Assembly: GCF_030413175.1 (NCBI RefSeq)
Contig: NZ_CP129212.1
Location: forward strand, 5,246,450 to 5,310,449
Reading direction: 5' to 3'
Length of the DNA stretch: 64,000 bases
Source: Bradyrhizobium roseum
GTDB lineage: Bacteria > Pseudomonadota > Alphaproteobacteria > Rhizobiales > Xanthobacteraceae
This document shows, piece by piece, positions 51,448 through 60,513 of this stretch. Within the stretch, counting starts at the first letter, position 1. Each line of letters starts with the position of its first letter. The position numbers and the translations under genes are program-made. Below the pieces are notes generated by a model that searched no databases, was not told the origin of the DNA, and was given only the letters and a program-made list of their open reading frames with translations.

Positions 51448-51939
51448 ATGAATGCGCGCCCCCAGGCCAATCCCGCGCCGGCTCCGGCAAGAGCGATCAC
51501 CACACCGGCGGAAGCGCGCAAGCTCGCCGAAGATCTGATGAACGTGATGAGCGGCCTGCTCGGCATCATCGAACGCGAAACCGAACTGGTGCGCGCCGGC
51601 AATGTCGGCGAGGCGATGCGGTTGGAAGAGCAGAAGGGCGAGCTGTCGCGTCGCTACATGATCGCGGTCGAGAATCTGAAGAACGCACAAAAGTATCTCG
51701 CGCAGGTTTCGCCGGAACTGCTGACCACGCTGCGCAAGCATCACGACACCTTCCGCGCGATGCTGCAGATCAACCTCACCGTTCTTGCGACCGCACACGC
51801 GGTGTCCGAAGGCATCGTGCGCGGCGTCAACACCGAGATCCAGCGCAAGAACATTCCGAACACCTACACGGCATCGGGACAACGAGCGGCGCCGGGGCCG
51901 CGCAACATCACGCCGCTGTCGGTCAGCCGTTCGCTGTAG
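51448..51939 (+). CDS. flgN: FlgN-like flagellar export chaperone
   Basis: This encodes 163 residues. A disordered Pro/Ala start is followed by a long helix (ARKLAEDLMNVMSGLLGIIE then RETELVRAGNVGEAMRLEEQ), the FlgN pattern, and a second helix KYLAQVSPELLTTLRKHHDT. It should keep FlgK and FlgL ready for export; both are encoded 5-10 kb away. It may correspond to Caulobacter FlbY by position. It is 18 bases after flgJ. Confidence 0.7.
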   Translation: MNARPQANPAPAPARAITTPAEARKLAEDLMNVMSGLLGIIERETELVRAGNVGEAMRLEEQKGELSRRYMIAVENLKNAQKYLAQVSPELLTTLRKHHDTFRAMLQINLTVLATAHAVSEGIVRGVNTEIQRKNIPNTYTASGQRAAPGPRNITPLSVSRSL

Positions 51940-52086
51940 TCCGCGAATAGCTACAATTTTAGCCAAATTTATCCAACCGCTTCAGTGCGGAATTGAGCGT
52001 ATTCGCTAACACGACGTTGAGAGGTGCCGGGCAATATTGCGTCGACGAGGGGTTGGGATTTGACTCGCGCAAGCCAGGAGGCTGCC

Positions 52087-52467
52087 ATGAGTACAGATTT
52101 CAACATCAAACCGGTGGGGGCACCGGTTGCCGCACCGATCGCTCAGCACGTGAGCGAGTCGGCACAACAAGCGGTCGCAACCGTACTGCCGGCGAACAAA
52201 AGCGTCGCGGCGGTAGAGACCAGTGCGCGCGCCAGCACTGATTCCGCAGCTGTCCGCGTCTCCATTTCGAGCGCGGCGGTGGCCAACCAGGTGGTGATCG
52301 ACCGCGACGCCCGCGCCGTCGTCTATCAGGTCATCGATACCAAGACGAGCCAGGTGGTGAAGCAGTTCCCCGAGGAAGCTGTGCTTCGCCGCCGCGCCTA
52401 TTTCCACACGCTCGACCTGACCAAGGACGCCCCGCAGCGCCTCGCCGCCACCGACCGCACGGCCTGA
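52087..52467 (+). CDS. flaG: FlaG-like flagellar protein
   Basis: This encodes 126 residues from ATG 52087, with a perfect AGGAGG 5 bases upstream. A disordered Ala/Val N-terminal half is followed by VVIDRDARAVVYQVIDTKTS and QVVKQFPEEAVLRRRAYFHT, the FlaG core (two beta strands and an Arg-rich helix). FlaG proteins influence filament length in other bacteria. It is 147 bases after flgN and followed by a terminator. Confidence 0.75.
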   Translation: MSTDFNIKPVGAPVAAPIAQHVSESAQQAVATVLPANKSVAAVETSARASTDSAAVRVSISSAAVANQVVIDRDARAVVYQVIDTKTSQVVKQFPEEAVLRRRAYFHTLDLTKDAPQRLAATDRTA

Positions 52468-52501
52468 TCCAGAGCGGGCCGTGCGTGTCCTCAGACGAAA
52501 T

Positions 52502-52522
52502 ATGCCCCCTGTTCGGGGGCAT
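52502..52522 (+). terminator. Terminator after flaG
   Basis: ATGCCCCC and GGGGGCAT form an 8-bp stem around TGTTC, 34 bases after the flaG stop and followed by CTTTCGTT. It probably ends the flgI operon. Confidence 0.65.
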
Positions 52523-52562
52523 CTTTCGTTGCGATCGGATCAGAACAGATGAAGTTCCCGAT

Positions 52563-52928
52563 TCAACTGACGCGGGATGCGTAGGCCTGATCGAGATAGG
52601 TCTGGCCGCTGCCCGCGTCGGTGACGACGTTCTTGATCTCCGCCTTTCCAAGCGCGGACAGCGTAAACTTGGTGTCACCGATCCGGAACGACAGGTCCTT
52701 GATCAAAACTTCCTGGAACTTGTTGGTGCCGCCGCTCTGGTACTGCACCTTGGCGCGAAATCCGTTGACGTCCGAGACCGTGAACTTGAACGTCTTGTTG
52801 TCGGGATATTTGCCGGTCCAGGTGCCTTCGTACAATTTGGGATCGACCGCGACATAGGGTGTCTTGGACGGGACGGTCAGCCCCACCGTCTTGTAGTTGG
52901 CCGATATGATGCTCCAGAGATCAGCCAT
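52563..52928 (-). CDS. Unknown protein downstream of flaF in the flagellin unit
   Basis: This encodes 121 residues, MADLWSIISANYKTVGLTVP at the start, without a signal peptide. The middle is beta-rich (YEGTWTGKYPDNKTFKFTVS, VNGFRAKVQYQSGGTNKFQE) and the end helical (SGQTYLDQAYASRVS). It lies 23 bases after flaF on the same strand, so it is likely co-transcribed with flaF and perhaps fliC. I recognise no family. Confidence 0.6.
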   Translation of the reverse strand: MADLWSIISANYKTVGLTVPSKTPYVAVDPKLYEGTWTGKYPDNKTFKFTVSDVNGFRAKVQYQSGGTNKFQEVLIKDLSFRIGDTKFTLSALGKAEIKNVVTDAGSGQTYLDQAYASRVS

Positions 52929-52951
52929 GCTGGCGCACTCCCCTCACCCGG

Positions 52952-53317
52952 TCAGCCGCGGCCTGCAAGGCCGGCGGCCAGATTGCAGTTGATGTCGATC
53001 AGCGACTTCAGCTTGGCCGGGTCCGGATTCAATTGCATGTCGACCGTCTGCTTCATCACGAACACGCCGATGTTGGCGATGTTCTGGCGTACTTCCATCG
53101 GTTGCTGATTCTCGTTCGCCTCGACGGCGCTCATGAAGATCGACCAGAGCCTGCGATTGAAAAGCAACGCGTTGTGCATTGCGGAATCGGGGCCGTTCCA
53201 GTTGGCCTGAACTTCCTGCAATTGCCGTGCAGCCTTCAGCAACGCCTGCGCTTCGATTTCACGGGGAGACGTCGTCGTCTGCGATGTACGCGCGTAGGCT
53301 TGAGCTGCATTAGACAT
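52952..53317 (-). CDS. flaF: Flagellar biosynthesis regulator FlaF
   Basis: This encodes 121 residues, MSNAAQAYARTSQTTTSPRE then IEAQALLKAARQLQEVQANW, LLFNRRLWSIFMSAVEANEN and VRQNIANIGVFVMKQTVDMQ. These match FlaF, which in Caulobacter binds flagellin and is needed for its translation and secretion, acting against FlbT. It lies downstream of fliC on the same strand. Confidence 0.93.
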   Translation of the reverse strand: MSNAAQAYARTSQTTTSPREIEAQALLKAARQLQEVQANWNGPDSAMHNALLFNRRLWSIFMSAVEANENQQPMEVRQNIANIGVFVMKQTVDMQLNPDPAKLKSLIDINCNLAAGLAGRG

Positions 53318-53625
53318 TCACGAACCTCGATGGAGCGATGTGCAAGACCGCAGGATTCTTCGGAAAAGCTGCCTAAGATACATACAGGTTTCGCCTTTAA
53401 ATATGGTTAGCACGAGTTACCCATTGTGTCGGCACTCCGGCAAAAACTCCATATTTGAGGCAGCATGCGGACCATCAAGTTCCCATGGAATTAATTTCGA
53501 AGCCCAAATTATCCGCTTCGATCCCTTTATTCATGCCAGCGTTTTCTCGTCCGAAAAATGCGTTACCCGAAACGAAAGACGGCGGGGTTTCCCCCGCCGT
53601 CTGATCGTTGAAGTCGACGTACCGC
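53318..53625. other. Spacer between fliC and flaF
   Basis: The 308 bases contain the fliC terminator (53577-53602). No further gene is seen. flaF therefore probably has its own promoter in this spacer, but none could be placed with confidence. Confidence 0.4.
53577..53602 (-). terminator. Terminator after the flagellin gene
   Basis: AGACGGCGGGG and CCCCGCCGTCT form an 11-bp perfect stem. On the minus strand it is followed by TTTCGTTTC. It lies 24 bases after the fliC stop. Confidence 0.8.
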
Positions 53626-55890
53626 TTAGCGGAGCAGCTGCAGCACGCTCTGCTGGCTCTGGTTGGCCAGCGCCAGCGCGGACACCGCGATCGACTGGCG
53701 GGTCGACAGCGCCTGGCTGTTCGCCGCTTCCTCGTTGGTGTCGGCCAGCGTCAGGTTCGACGAACCGGTCTGCAGCACGTTGATCAGGTTCTTCGAGAAG
53801 TCCTGACGGATCTGCACGATCGACAGGTTCGAACCCAAGGCAGACGCCTGCGAGCGCAGCAGGGTCGAAGCGGAAGCCAGGTTGGCAATCACCTTGTTGG
53901 TCGCGGAGTTGTCGATGAAGTCGGTGCCGCTGACCAGATTCGCCAGGCCGAGACCAGTCGCATCGAAGTTGACGCCGGTGATGTTCAGCGTCGATTTGCC
54001 GGTTTCGTTGAACGTCAGCTTGAGTTGATCGCCACCGAGCAGGTTGATGCCGTTGAACGACGCATCCTGCGCCGTCGTGGTGATCTGTGACAGGATGCCG
54101 TTGAACTGCGTCACCAGGTTGCTGCGAACCGCTTGCGCGGATATGTCAACCACCGGAGCCGCTGCGGTCGTGAAGCTGATCGCAGAGGTCAGCGTACCGC
54201 CGATCGCCCCTCCCGCCTGCGCCGAACCGAGGGTCGACGAAGCATAGTCGTTGGTAGTCGTGATCGTCAGCTTGCCGGTCGAGTCGATCGTAGCGTTGAG
54301 ATTATTGGCCAGCAGAGCGGCGTTGAGCTGGTCGAGCGTCTTGACCGTGCCGCCGGAGCCATCGCCGAACGTGACGTTGACCGGCGTGCCGCCGTTGAAG
54401 GAGGTGAAGGTCAGGTTCTTGCCGGACAGGCTGCCCGGCGCCGCGGCGCGGCCTGCGGTGAAGTTGGTTCCTGTGCCGGTGTTGCCGGTCAGGCCCAGCG
54501 CGGAAAGCGCGTTGCCGGTACCGATGATCGACAGGTCGGCCGTGGTGCCGGTGCTGATCTGCAGCACGCCGCTCGCCGAGATCGACGAGGGGGTGCCGAC
54601 AGTCGTCAACGTTGCCGTACCGCCGACGTTGGCGGCGGTCTTGACGCCCGTGGCCAGATCGATCGCGGTGAGCGTGTCGGCGAGCGTCGCGTCCTGCAGA
54701 TAGACGGTCGAGTTGCCGCTGCCGTCGGTGACGACGTTGCCGGTAACGCCGGAGCCGGTGGGCACGTTCGCAGCCAACGGAGCCTCAGCGTTCTTGAACG
54801 TGACGGTCTTGCCGTTGACGATCAGCGACGAGCCGTCCTCAATCAGGCTGCCGAGCGTCGAGGCAGCGGTCGTCCGCGCCCTCGTCACGGTGGCGTCACC
54901 GCCGCCCACTGAAGTCGTCAGACCGAGAGCCTTCAGCAGGTCGGCCTTGCCGGTGATGCTGAGGTCAGCGCCGGTACCGGTCGTCAAGGTGACAACGCCG
55001 GCAGCGATCGCGCCACTGGTGCCCGACGAGGGGGAGAACGCCGCGACGCCGGTCGTGGTGTTGATCACGGCCTTCTGAACGCCGCTGGCAAGATCGATCG
55101 CAGTCAAGAGATCGCCCACGGTGCCGAGCGGCGTGCCGGTGGTCCCGAGGTAAACCGAAGAGTTGCCATTGCCGTCGGTGACGACATTGCCCAAAACGCC
55201 GGAGCCGGCGGGAAGAGCCGTTCCGGCCGGGGCCGTGCCCGACTTGAAGGTGATCGTTTTACCGTTGACCGTCAGGGTCTGGCCATCGGTCGGCTGGGCA
55301 TTGCCCAACAAGCCGGTCGCGGTGGCTGGACCGCTTGCGATCAGGGTGATGCCGGCGGCGAGCGCCGTGGTGCCGTCACCAGCCGTCGCGGCAGTGCCGA
55401 CCAGCGAGGCGGAAACGCCCCCGAGTGTCGTGGTTGAAAGGGCTGGCGTGGTCCCGCCGGCCGTGCCGTTGAACAGCACGTTGGAGGTCGCCGTCGCACT
55501 GGTATAGGTCGTGGTTCCACGCAGGTCGGTCGCGGTCGCACCGGGGATGGTCGCCGAGACGTTCGACTTGGTGGAGTAGCCGACCGCGCTCTGCAGCGCC
55601 TGGTTGGCGATCGACTTGGCGGTATCGACCAGCTTCTGCAGCGAGGTGATGCCGGTGTTGGCGGCCTGCAGCACCTGCACGCCGTTGCCGATGCCGTCGA
55701 GCAGGTTGTTGATGTCACCGGCGCGCGCGTCGAGCGACTGCGCGGTGAAGAAGTTGGTGGGGTTATCGAGGGCGGTGTTGACCTTCTTGCCGGTAGCAAG
55801 TCGGTTCTGCGTGGTCGCCAGCAGGTCGGCGGTCGACTGCAGCGAGAGAAGGTTCTGGCGAACCGAAGCTGAAAGAACAATACCGGACAT
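53626..55890 (-). CDS. fliC: Large flagellin (thick-filament type)
   Basis: This encodes 754 residues. The conserved D0/D1 parts are at the N terminus (SASVRQNLLSLQSTADLLAT, TALDNPTNFFTAQSLDARAG) and C terminus (ASALGSNLSIVQIRQDFSKN to ALANQSQQSVLQLLR). The surface-exposed middle (about 150-560) holds two tandem copies of a roughly 150-residue module, each with VNGKTxTFK...SGVxGNVVTDGxGNSxVYL...ADLSI...ALGLT. No Cys is present. The size fits the thick subpolar flagellum of Bradyrhizobium. It is exported through the FliP/Q/R/FlhB gate and regulated after transcription by FlbT and FlaF. Confidence 0.95.
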   Translation of the reverse strand: MSGIVLSASVRQNLLSLQSTADLLATTQNRLATGKKVNTALDNPTNFFTAQSLDARAGDINNLLDGIGNGVQVLQAANTGITSLQKLVDTAKSIANQALQSAVGYSTKSNVSATIPGATATDLRGTTTYTSATATSNVLFNGTAGGTTPALSTTTLGGVSASLVGTAATAGDGTTALAAGITLIASGPATATGLLGNAQPTDGQTLTVNGKTITFKSGTAPAGTALPAGSGVLGNVVTDGNGNSSVYLGTTGTPLGTVGDLLTAIDLASGVQKAVINTTTGVAAFSPSSGTSGAIAAGVVTLTTGTGADLSITGKADLLKALGLTTSVGGGDATVTRARTTAASTLGSLIEDGSSLIVNGKTVTFKNAEAPLAANVPTGSGVTGNVVTDGSGNSTVYLQDATLADTLTAIDLATGVKTAANVGGTATLTTVGTPSSISASGVLQISTGTTADLSIIGTGNALSALGLTGNTGTGTNFTAGRAAAPGSLSGKNLTFTSFNGGTPVNVTFGDGSGGTVKTLDQLNAALLANNLNATIDSTGKLTITTTNDYASSTLGSAQAGGAIGGTLTSAISFTTAAAPVVDISAQAVRSNLVTQFNGILSQITTTAQDASFNGINLLGGDQLKLTFNETGKSTLNITGVNFDATGLGLANLVSGTDFIDNSATNKVIANLASASTLLRSQASALGSNLSIVQIRQDFSKNLINVLQTGSSNLTLADTNEEAANSQALSTRQSIAVSALALANQSQQSVLQLLR

Positions 55891-56198
55891 CTTTCATACC
55901 TTTCTGGTGTGAAATTAAGACAAGCCACTACCCGACCTCGCGATCAGGCGACAGCTCACTCTGAAACCAAGTCTCTAAGAAAAAATGAATCTGGCCGGAT
56001 AAGGCGCCCTTAAAGACGGTGAATTTCAAATTAATCGGCCGGATCAGGATGCCCCCCGTATTCATACGGGCCGTTGGCAGAAAGCCCCGTGAAATGGGCA
56101 CAAATCGCACGTTCACCATTGGTTAACCATCATCGGAAAGGATGCGACTCTGCCGGCGGGCAAGACAACGCGCGAAAAGCGTCAAACGGAGAACAGGC
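55891..56198. other. Divergent leader region between fliC and flbT
   Basis: The 308 bases include a perfect hairpin CCCGTAT-TC-ATACGGG (56055-56070) and a TTAACCAT (56123-56130, inside the palindrome TGGTTAACCA) 68 bases before flbT. A possible but weak sigma-54 element facing fliC lies at 55922-55939 (GG-N10-GC only). FlbT is known to act on the flagellin mRNA leader, so hairpins here are of interest. No gene is supported. Confidence 0.5.
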
Positions 56199-56627
56199 AT
56201 GGCCTTGAAAGTCGAGCTCAAACCGCACGAGCGAATCATCATCGGCGCCTGTGTGGTCACCAATACCGATCAGCGCGCCAGACTGCTGATCGACGGCGAC
56301 CGGATTCCGATCCTGCGCGAGAAGGATATCCTCACGCCCGACACCGCCGACACGCCGGCAAAACTGGTCTACCTCGCCGTGCAGCTGATGTACCTGTCGC
56401 CGGATCCGATGGCGCATCATCCGACCTATTTCAGCCTGGTCCGCGATATCCTCACCACGATGCCGAGTGCGTGGCCCTTCATCGAAGGGATCAACAACTT
56501 CATCCTGAACGGCGATCTCTACCATGCGCTGAAGGAATCGAAGAAGTTGATCGGCCACGAAGAGCAGATCCTGGCGAGCGCCCGAAAAATGCAATCCCTC
56601 GACGAGTTCGATCGCAAGTCCGCATAG
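56199..56627 (+). CDS. flbT: Flagellin translation regulator FlbT
   Basis: This encodes 142 residues from ATG 56199 (GGAG 8 bases upstream). It starts MALKVELKPHERIIIGACVV and continues RARLLIDGDRIPILREKDIL, VQLMYLSPDPMAHHPTYFSL and NGDLYHALKESKKLIGHEEQ, the FlbT signature. It controls flagellin mRNA stability or translation. It is divergent from fliC, whose product it regulates. Confidence 0.95.
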   Translation: MALKVELKPHERIIIGACVVTNTDQRARLLIDGDRIPILREKDILTPDTADTPAKLVYLAVQLMYLSPDPMAHHPTYFSLVRDILTTMPSAWPFIEGINNFILNGDLYHALKESKKLIGHEEQILASARKMQSLDEFDRKSA

Positions 56628-56643
56628 CGATTGCATCGCTTCC

Positions 56644-56681
56644 AAATGAAAAGGCCTCCTCACGGAGGCCTTTTCATTTTT
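56644..56681. terminator. Strong bidirectional terminator between flbT and flgL
   Basis: A perfect 16-bp stem (AAATGAAAAGGCCTCC with GGAGGCCTTTTCATTT) encloses TCAC. It has A-rich and T-rich ends on both strands. It lies between the convergent flbT (ends 56627) and flgL (ends 56698). Confidence 0.9.
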
Positions 56682-56697
56682 GCCCGAAAAATTATCC

Positions 56698-58575
56698 TCA
56701 GACCGGCAGGAACTTGGTCAGCGTGGTCTGGTAGAGCATCGACGTGGTCTGATACGAGGCCTGCAGGCTGGTCTGCAGCGCCAGGACCTTGGTCGCGACC
56801 TCGTCCTGGTTGATGCCCTCGATCTGGTCGAGCATGGTTTGCGCCATTCCCTTGAGTTGTGTCTGGCGATCGGTCGAAGCCTTGATCGCGTTCTGCGCGC
56901 CGGCGAACTGCGCCTGCATATCCTGGATCGACTGCTGGCCGGTCTGCGGCGCGAGGTTTGCCGAAATCCGTTGCTGCAGCGCGTTGACCTGCCCCTTCGA
57001 GTTCGGATTGGCGGAGTTGGTCGTGACCGCGCAATACACCGCGATATTCTGCAACTGATAGCGCAACGCCTGCTCGTTGGCGCGCGCGCCGTACTGCACC
57101 GTGATCGACTGGTCGATGCGGGCGATCGCGGTGCCGCGCGGCGAATCAGTGCCGATTTCGCCGGTGTACCAGGAAACGGTGTTGGCGGACGTGCCGCCGA
57201 TCAGATTGGTGGCGGTGGCGAACGGCGGACCGTTGACACGCAGCGGGGCCGGATTTGCGCTCGCCGTGCCGCTGAAGCCCAGCGCGGCGAAGGCTGCCGC
57301 GTTCGAACTGGAAATTGCCAATGCATCGCCGTCGCCTCCGTGCAGCGCAATCACGCCGCCGGTGACGGTCGACGGCGTATTGGTGCCGGTGATCGAATCG
57401 ATCTTCGCCAGCAGCGACTGCACGCTGTCGGTGACGTTGAGCTGGTTGCCGGTCGCACCCGAAGCCACGAAGGTGATCGGCGTACCGTTGACCGTGATCG
57501 TATCGCCCGCCGCAAAGCTTGCGGCCAAGGAGTCCGTTCCTAAAGCGCCCGAGAGCAGTGTAGCGCCCGTGATCGGCGCCGGTGTACCGGCCTGGTTGTT
57601 GACCGCAGTGCCCGTAACGGTAGCCGACGGGTTGAAGAAGTTGTTCGACGCCGCGATCGCGGATGCAGCGACCAGCGACGTATCGCTCAGCGTCTGGATC
57701 GAGGACGTCAGCAGGGCTTGAAGGTTCGTCGTGGTTGCGGCGGTATCAACTCCGATCAGGAACGAGCCTGACGGCGGCGGATTCTTCGTTGTCGCGGTCA
57801 GCACGATGGGCTCGCTGGTTCCGTCCGGCAGTTTGAAGTTGAACGTGACGCTTTCACCATCGTTCGGATTGACGGCGCCGAGATCGACGGTGATGGAAGG
57901 CGGCGTGCCGGTCGGCTGCGTGACGGTCGCCCCGGTCAGCGACGTGCTGACCGAGCTGAGCTTCAATCCAAACGACGAGCCATCTTCGGTCAGGCTGGTC
58001 ACGGTGGTCGTCAATGGCGGCGACGCGACGGTCAGATGGCCCATATTGCCGACACCCTGGTCGGCCTGGCGCCGTTCGTTGATCAGTTGCCTCAGCCCGG
58101 CCTGGGTTCCGATACCGTCGAGCATGACGTCGGCTGCCACCGTTGCCGGGGTATCAGTGGTCCGGCCGGAAAACAGATAGCGGTCGCCGGTCTGGCTGTT
58201 GAGCAGCGACACCGCGTTCGAGAACGCCGCCTGTGCGGTGATCTGGCCGGAAGTCTGACCGTTGTCGTTGAGCACGATGGTCGACGTACCGGCCGCCTTC
58301 TTCACCGACGTCCCGATGTCGGACAAGCCCTGCAGCGCAAGGTTGACGACGTTCAGCCGCGTGTTGACGTTGGTCGCGGTGTCCGCATAGGCATTGATGC
58401 TGCTGACCTGCGCGCGCAGGCTGAGCGCAAAGCCGCGATTGGCGCCCTGTCCCGAATAGGTCGTCGAGACCCGGCCGCTGGCGAGCTGCTGCGTCAGATC
58501 GTCGAGCTGCGCGCGAATATTGAGGATCGAAGTCCCGATATACGATGTTCTGCCGTTAACGCCGTCGATCGACAT
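56698..58575 (-). CDS. flgL: Hook-filament junction protein FlgL, enlarged
   Basis: This encodes 625 residues, about twice the enterobacterial length. The N-terminal part has TSILNIRAQLDDLTQQLASG and RGFALSLRAQVSSINAYADT. The C terminus has MAQTMLDQIEGINQDEVATK and QASYQTTSMLYQTTLTKFLP. The middle insert (about 330-450) contains the module GDTITVNGTPITFVASGATG ... SSNAAAFAALGFSGT that also occurs in FlgE. It joins the adaptor FlgK to the filament. It is the last gene of flgE-flgK-flgL, 7 bases after flgK. Confidence 0.95.
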   Translation of the reverse strand: MSIDGVNGRTSYIGTSILNIRAQLDDLTQQLASGRVSTTYSGQGANRGFALSLRAQVSSINAYADTATNVNTRLNVVNLALQGLSDIGTSVKKAAGTSTIVLNDNGQTSGQITAQAAFSNAVSLLNSQTGDRYLFSGRTTDTPATVAADVMLDGIGTQAGLRQLINERRQADQGVGNMGHLTVASPPLTTTVTSLTEDGSSFGLKLSSVSTSLTGATVTQPTGTPPSITVDLGAVNPNDGESVTFNFKLPDGTSEPIVLTATTKNPPPSGSFLIGVDTAATTTNLQALLTSSIQTLSDTSLVAASAIAASNNFFNPSATVTGTAVNNQAGTPAPITGATLLSGALGTDSLAASFAAGDTITVNGTPITFVASGATGNQLNVTDSVQSLLAKIDSITGTNTPSTVTGGVIALHGGDGDALAISSSNAAAFAALGFSGTASANPAPLRVNGPPFATATNLIGGTSANTVSWYTGEIGTDSPRGTAIARIDQSITVQYGARANEQALRYQLQNIAVYCAVTTNSANPNSKGQVNALQQRISANLAPQTGQQSIQDMQAQFAGAQNAIKASTDRQTQLKGMAQTMLDQIEGINQDEVATKVLALQTSLQASYQTTSMLYQTTLTKFLPV

Positions 58576-58582
58576 GATACCC

Positions 58583-60469
58583 TCACATGGCCTGGATCAG
58601 CGTGTCGTACATCTGCTTGATGGACGACATGACGCGTGCATTGGCGGAATAGGCGTTCTGCAGCGCGAGCAGATGCGCCAGCTCGTCGTCGATGTTGACA
58701 CCCGAGGCATCGGTCACCTTCTTCTGCAGGGTATTGAGCACCACCGACTGGCCTTCGGACAGCTGCTTGGCAGCGGTCGCGGCTTCGCCCTGCTGGCTGA
58801 TGAACTGCTTGACGAAATTAGTCAGCGTGCCGGTAAACGGCGCGCCGGTGGTTCCGATGCCGGTCTGCGGCGAATAGCGATAATTGCCCGATTGCAGCTG
58901 CGTCAGGACGAAGTCGGAGCGCGTGGTGTCGCCTGCCGGCGTCAACGGGCTGGTGGAAAGTATGACGGCGCGCGAGGGATCGCCGAGCAGTCCGAGATTG
59001 ACGCTGATGCGACCGGCAAGACCCGTCTGCTGCGAACCGTTGGCTGTGATCGCGCCGGTGAACAGCCCGCCATTGTCGGTGAAGAGCGCGAACTGCGGGT
59101 TGCCGCTGGTGAGCGACGACATCGTCGTCGTGACCGACGCGGCCAGTACGTCCGAGCGGTTCGTCGCGCCGTCATCCAGTACGCGCAGCGTGGAGCCGGA
59201 CGGATTCGAAAACTGCAGATTGGCGCTCGTCCCCAGCGCAGCGTTGAGCTGGGTAACCACCGAAGCCATGCCGGCCGAAAAATCGATGCCGAGCACCTCA
59301 TCGTTCGGATCGAGCGTCGTGGTGTTGCTCAGCGGCAGCACGCTCGGATCGTCGACGCGCAGGATCGAGAGATTGTGCGTGACGCCTGTCGTATTGTTCT
59401 TGTAGCTGACGTGGATGACGTTGCCCGATTGAAGTCCCGTCAGATCGAGATCGTAACCGGCCTGCGGCAGCACCGATGCAGGCGCGGCCGTTCCTGCGGT
59501 CGTCTTGTCCGACAGCGCGCTCGCCATCGATGCCGCGAACTGATCGATCTGCGCCTGCGCCTTCACCAGCGTATTGTCGCGCAGCTCGAGATAGGCGGCG
59601 ATCTTGCCTGAGCGGATCGATTTGGTCGACACCAGATCGTAGCTGCCGCCATGCGGGAAATTGATCGAGATGGTGCCGACGTTGCTCTTGGTCGGATCGG
59701 TGGGATTGTACAGCGTGTTGGGCGTGATCGTGCCCTGGGGATTGAACGTCAGTTGCGCCGCCTCGGTGCCGACGAGCTGGACGCCCGAATTCGTGAACAC
59801 CGTCACCTGGTTGAGGTCGTTGACGACGGTGCGGATGTCCATCAAGCTCGACAGTTGCGTGATGTACTGGTCGCGCTGATCCAGCAGCGACGCCGTCGCC
59901 GCATCGGTCTTGCCGTTGTTCTGCAGCTGATTGTTGATGAACGCGATCTGCGCCATCGCGTTGTTCGCCGTCACGATGGAATCGTTGATGCCCATTTCGG
60001 CGTTGGCGCGCAGGTTCTGGATCCCCTGCGTCGCCGCATTGAGCGTCTGGGCCATCGTCTGCGCCGCGCTGACGGCGCCGATCCGCGCAGATTGCGAGTC
60101 CGGGCTGGTCGACAAGCCCTGAAAGGCGGTCAGCAGCTTGTTGAACGAATCCTCGATGGTGCCGGTTTCCGACGGGTTTCCGTAGACGTTCTGCAAGTTC
60201 TGCAGGAATGTCGAGCGGATGTCTGCATAGGCCGCGCCGGAGGTTTCCGTTCGCAGTTGCGTCTGCAGATACTGATCGAGCTGCCGGTCGACGCCGTTGA
60301 GCAGAACGCTCGAGCCGTAGTCGCCGGTCATGCCGGCGACCTGGATTATCGATTTCCTGACGTAACCGGGCGTTTCCGCGTTGGCGACGTTGGATCCGAC
60401 CAGCGAGATCGCGGCTTGCGTCGCGCGCAGGCCGGACATTGCGGTGGAGAGAGCCTGACTCAAACCCAT
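58583..60469 (-). CDS. flgK: Hook-associated protein FlgK
   Basis: This encodes 628 residues. The N terminus is MGLSQALSTAMSGLRATQAA followed by ISLVGSNVANAETPGYVRKS. The middle has INDSIVTANNAMAQIAFINN and DQRDQYITQLSSLMDIRTVV. The C terminus is DDELAHLLALQNAYSANARV. It is the hook-proximal adaptor of the junction. It is the middle gene of the hook operon, 44 bases after flgE. Confidence 0.97.
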   Translation of the reverse strand: MGLSQALSTAMSGLRATQAAISLVGSNVANAETPGYVRKSIIQVAGMTGDYGSSVLLNGVDRQLDQYLQTQLRTETSGAAYADIRSTFLQNLQNVYGNPSETGTIEDSFNKLLTAFQGLSTSPDSQSARIGAVSAAQTMAQTLNAATQGIQNLRANAEMGINDSIVTANNAMAQIAFINNQLQNNGKTDAATASLLDQRDQYITQLSSLMDIRTVVNDLNQVTVFTNSGVQLVGTEAAQLTFNPQGTITPNTLYNPTDPTKSNVGTISINFPHGGSYDLVSTKSIRSGKIAAYLELRDNTLVKAQAQIDQFAASMASALSDKTTAGTAAPASVLPQAGYDLDLTGLQSGNVIHVSYKNNTTGVTHNLSILRVDDPSVLPLSNTTTLDPNDEVLGIDFSAGMASVVTQLNAALGTSANLQFSNPSGSTLRVLDDGATNRSDVLAASVTTTMSSLTSGNPQFALFTDNGGLFTGAITANGSQQTGLAGRISVNLGLLGDPSRAVILSTSPLTPAGDTTRSDFVLTQLQSGNYRYSPQTGIGTTGAPFTGTLTNFVKQFISQQGEAATAAKQLSEGQSVVLNTLQKKVTDASGVNIDDELAHLLALQNAYSANARVMSSIKQMYDTLIQAM

Positions 60470-60513
60470 GACTGACTGCCCATCTCAAATCGCATCGCGA
60501 ACGTCGCGGCCCG

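Noticed and set aside
55922..55939. Possible sigma-54 element facing fliC
   Set aside because: Only GG-N10-GC and part of the -12 element match. The -24 element (AGGTCG) is poor and the implied leader would be only about 20 bases.
55970..56005. Sigma-28-like TAAG-N15-GCCGGATAA on the plus strand
   Set aside because: Two mismatches from consensus, and FliA is generally not used by this group for the subpolar flagellum. Likely chance.
59298..60488. Minus-strand frame of 396 codons overlapping flgK in another frame
   Set aside because: Same-strand shadow frame of flgK with Arg/Ala/Gly-rich translation and no motif.
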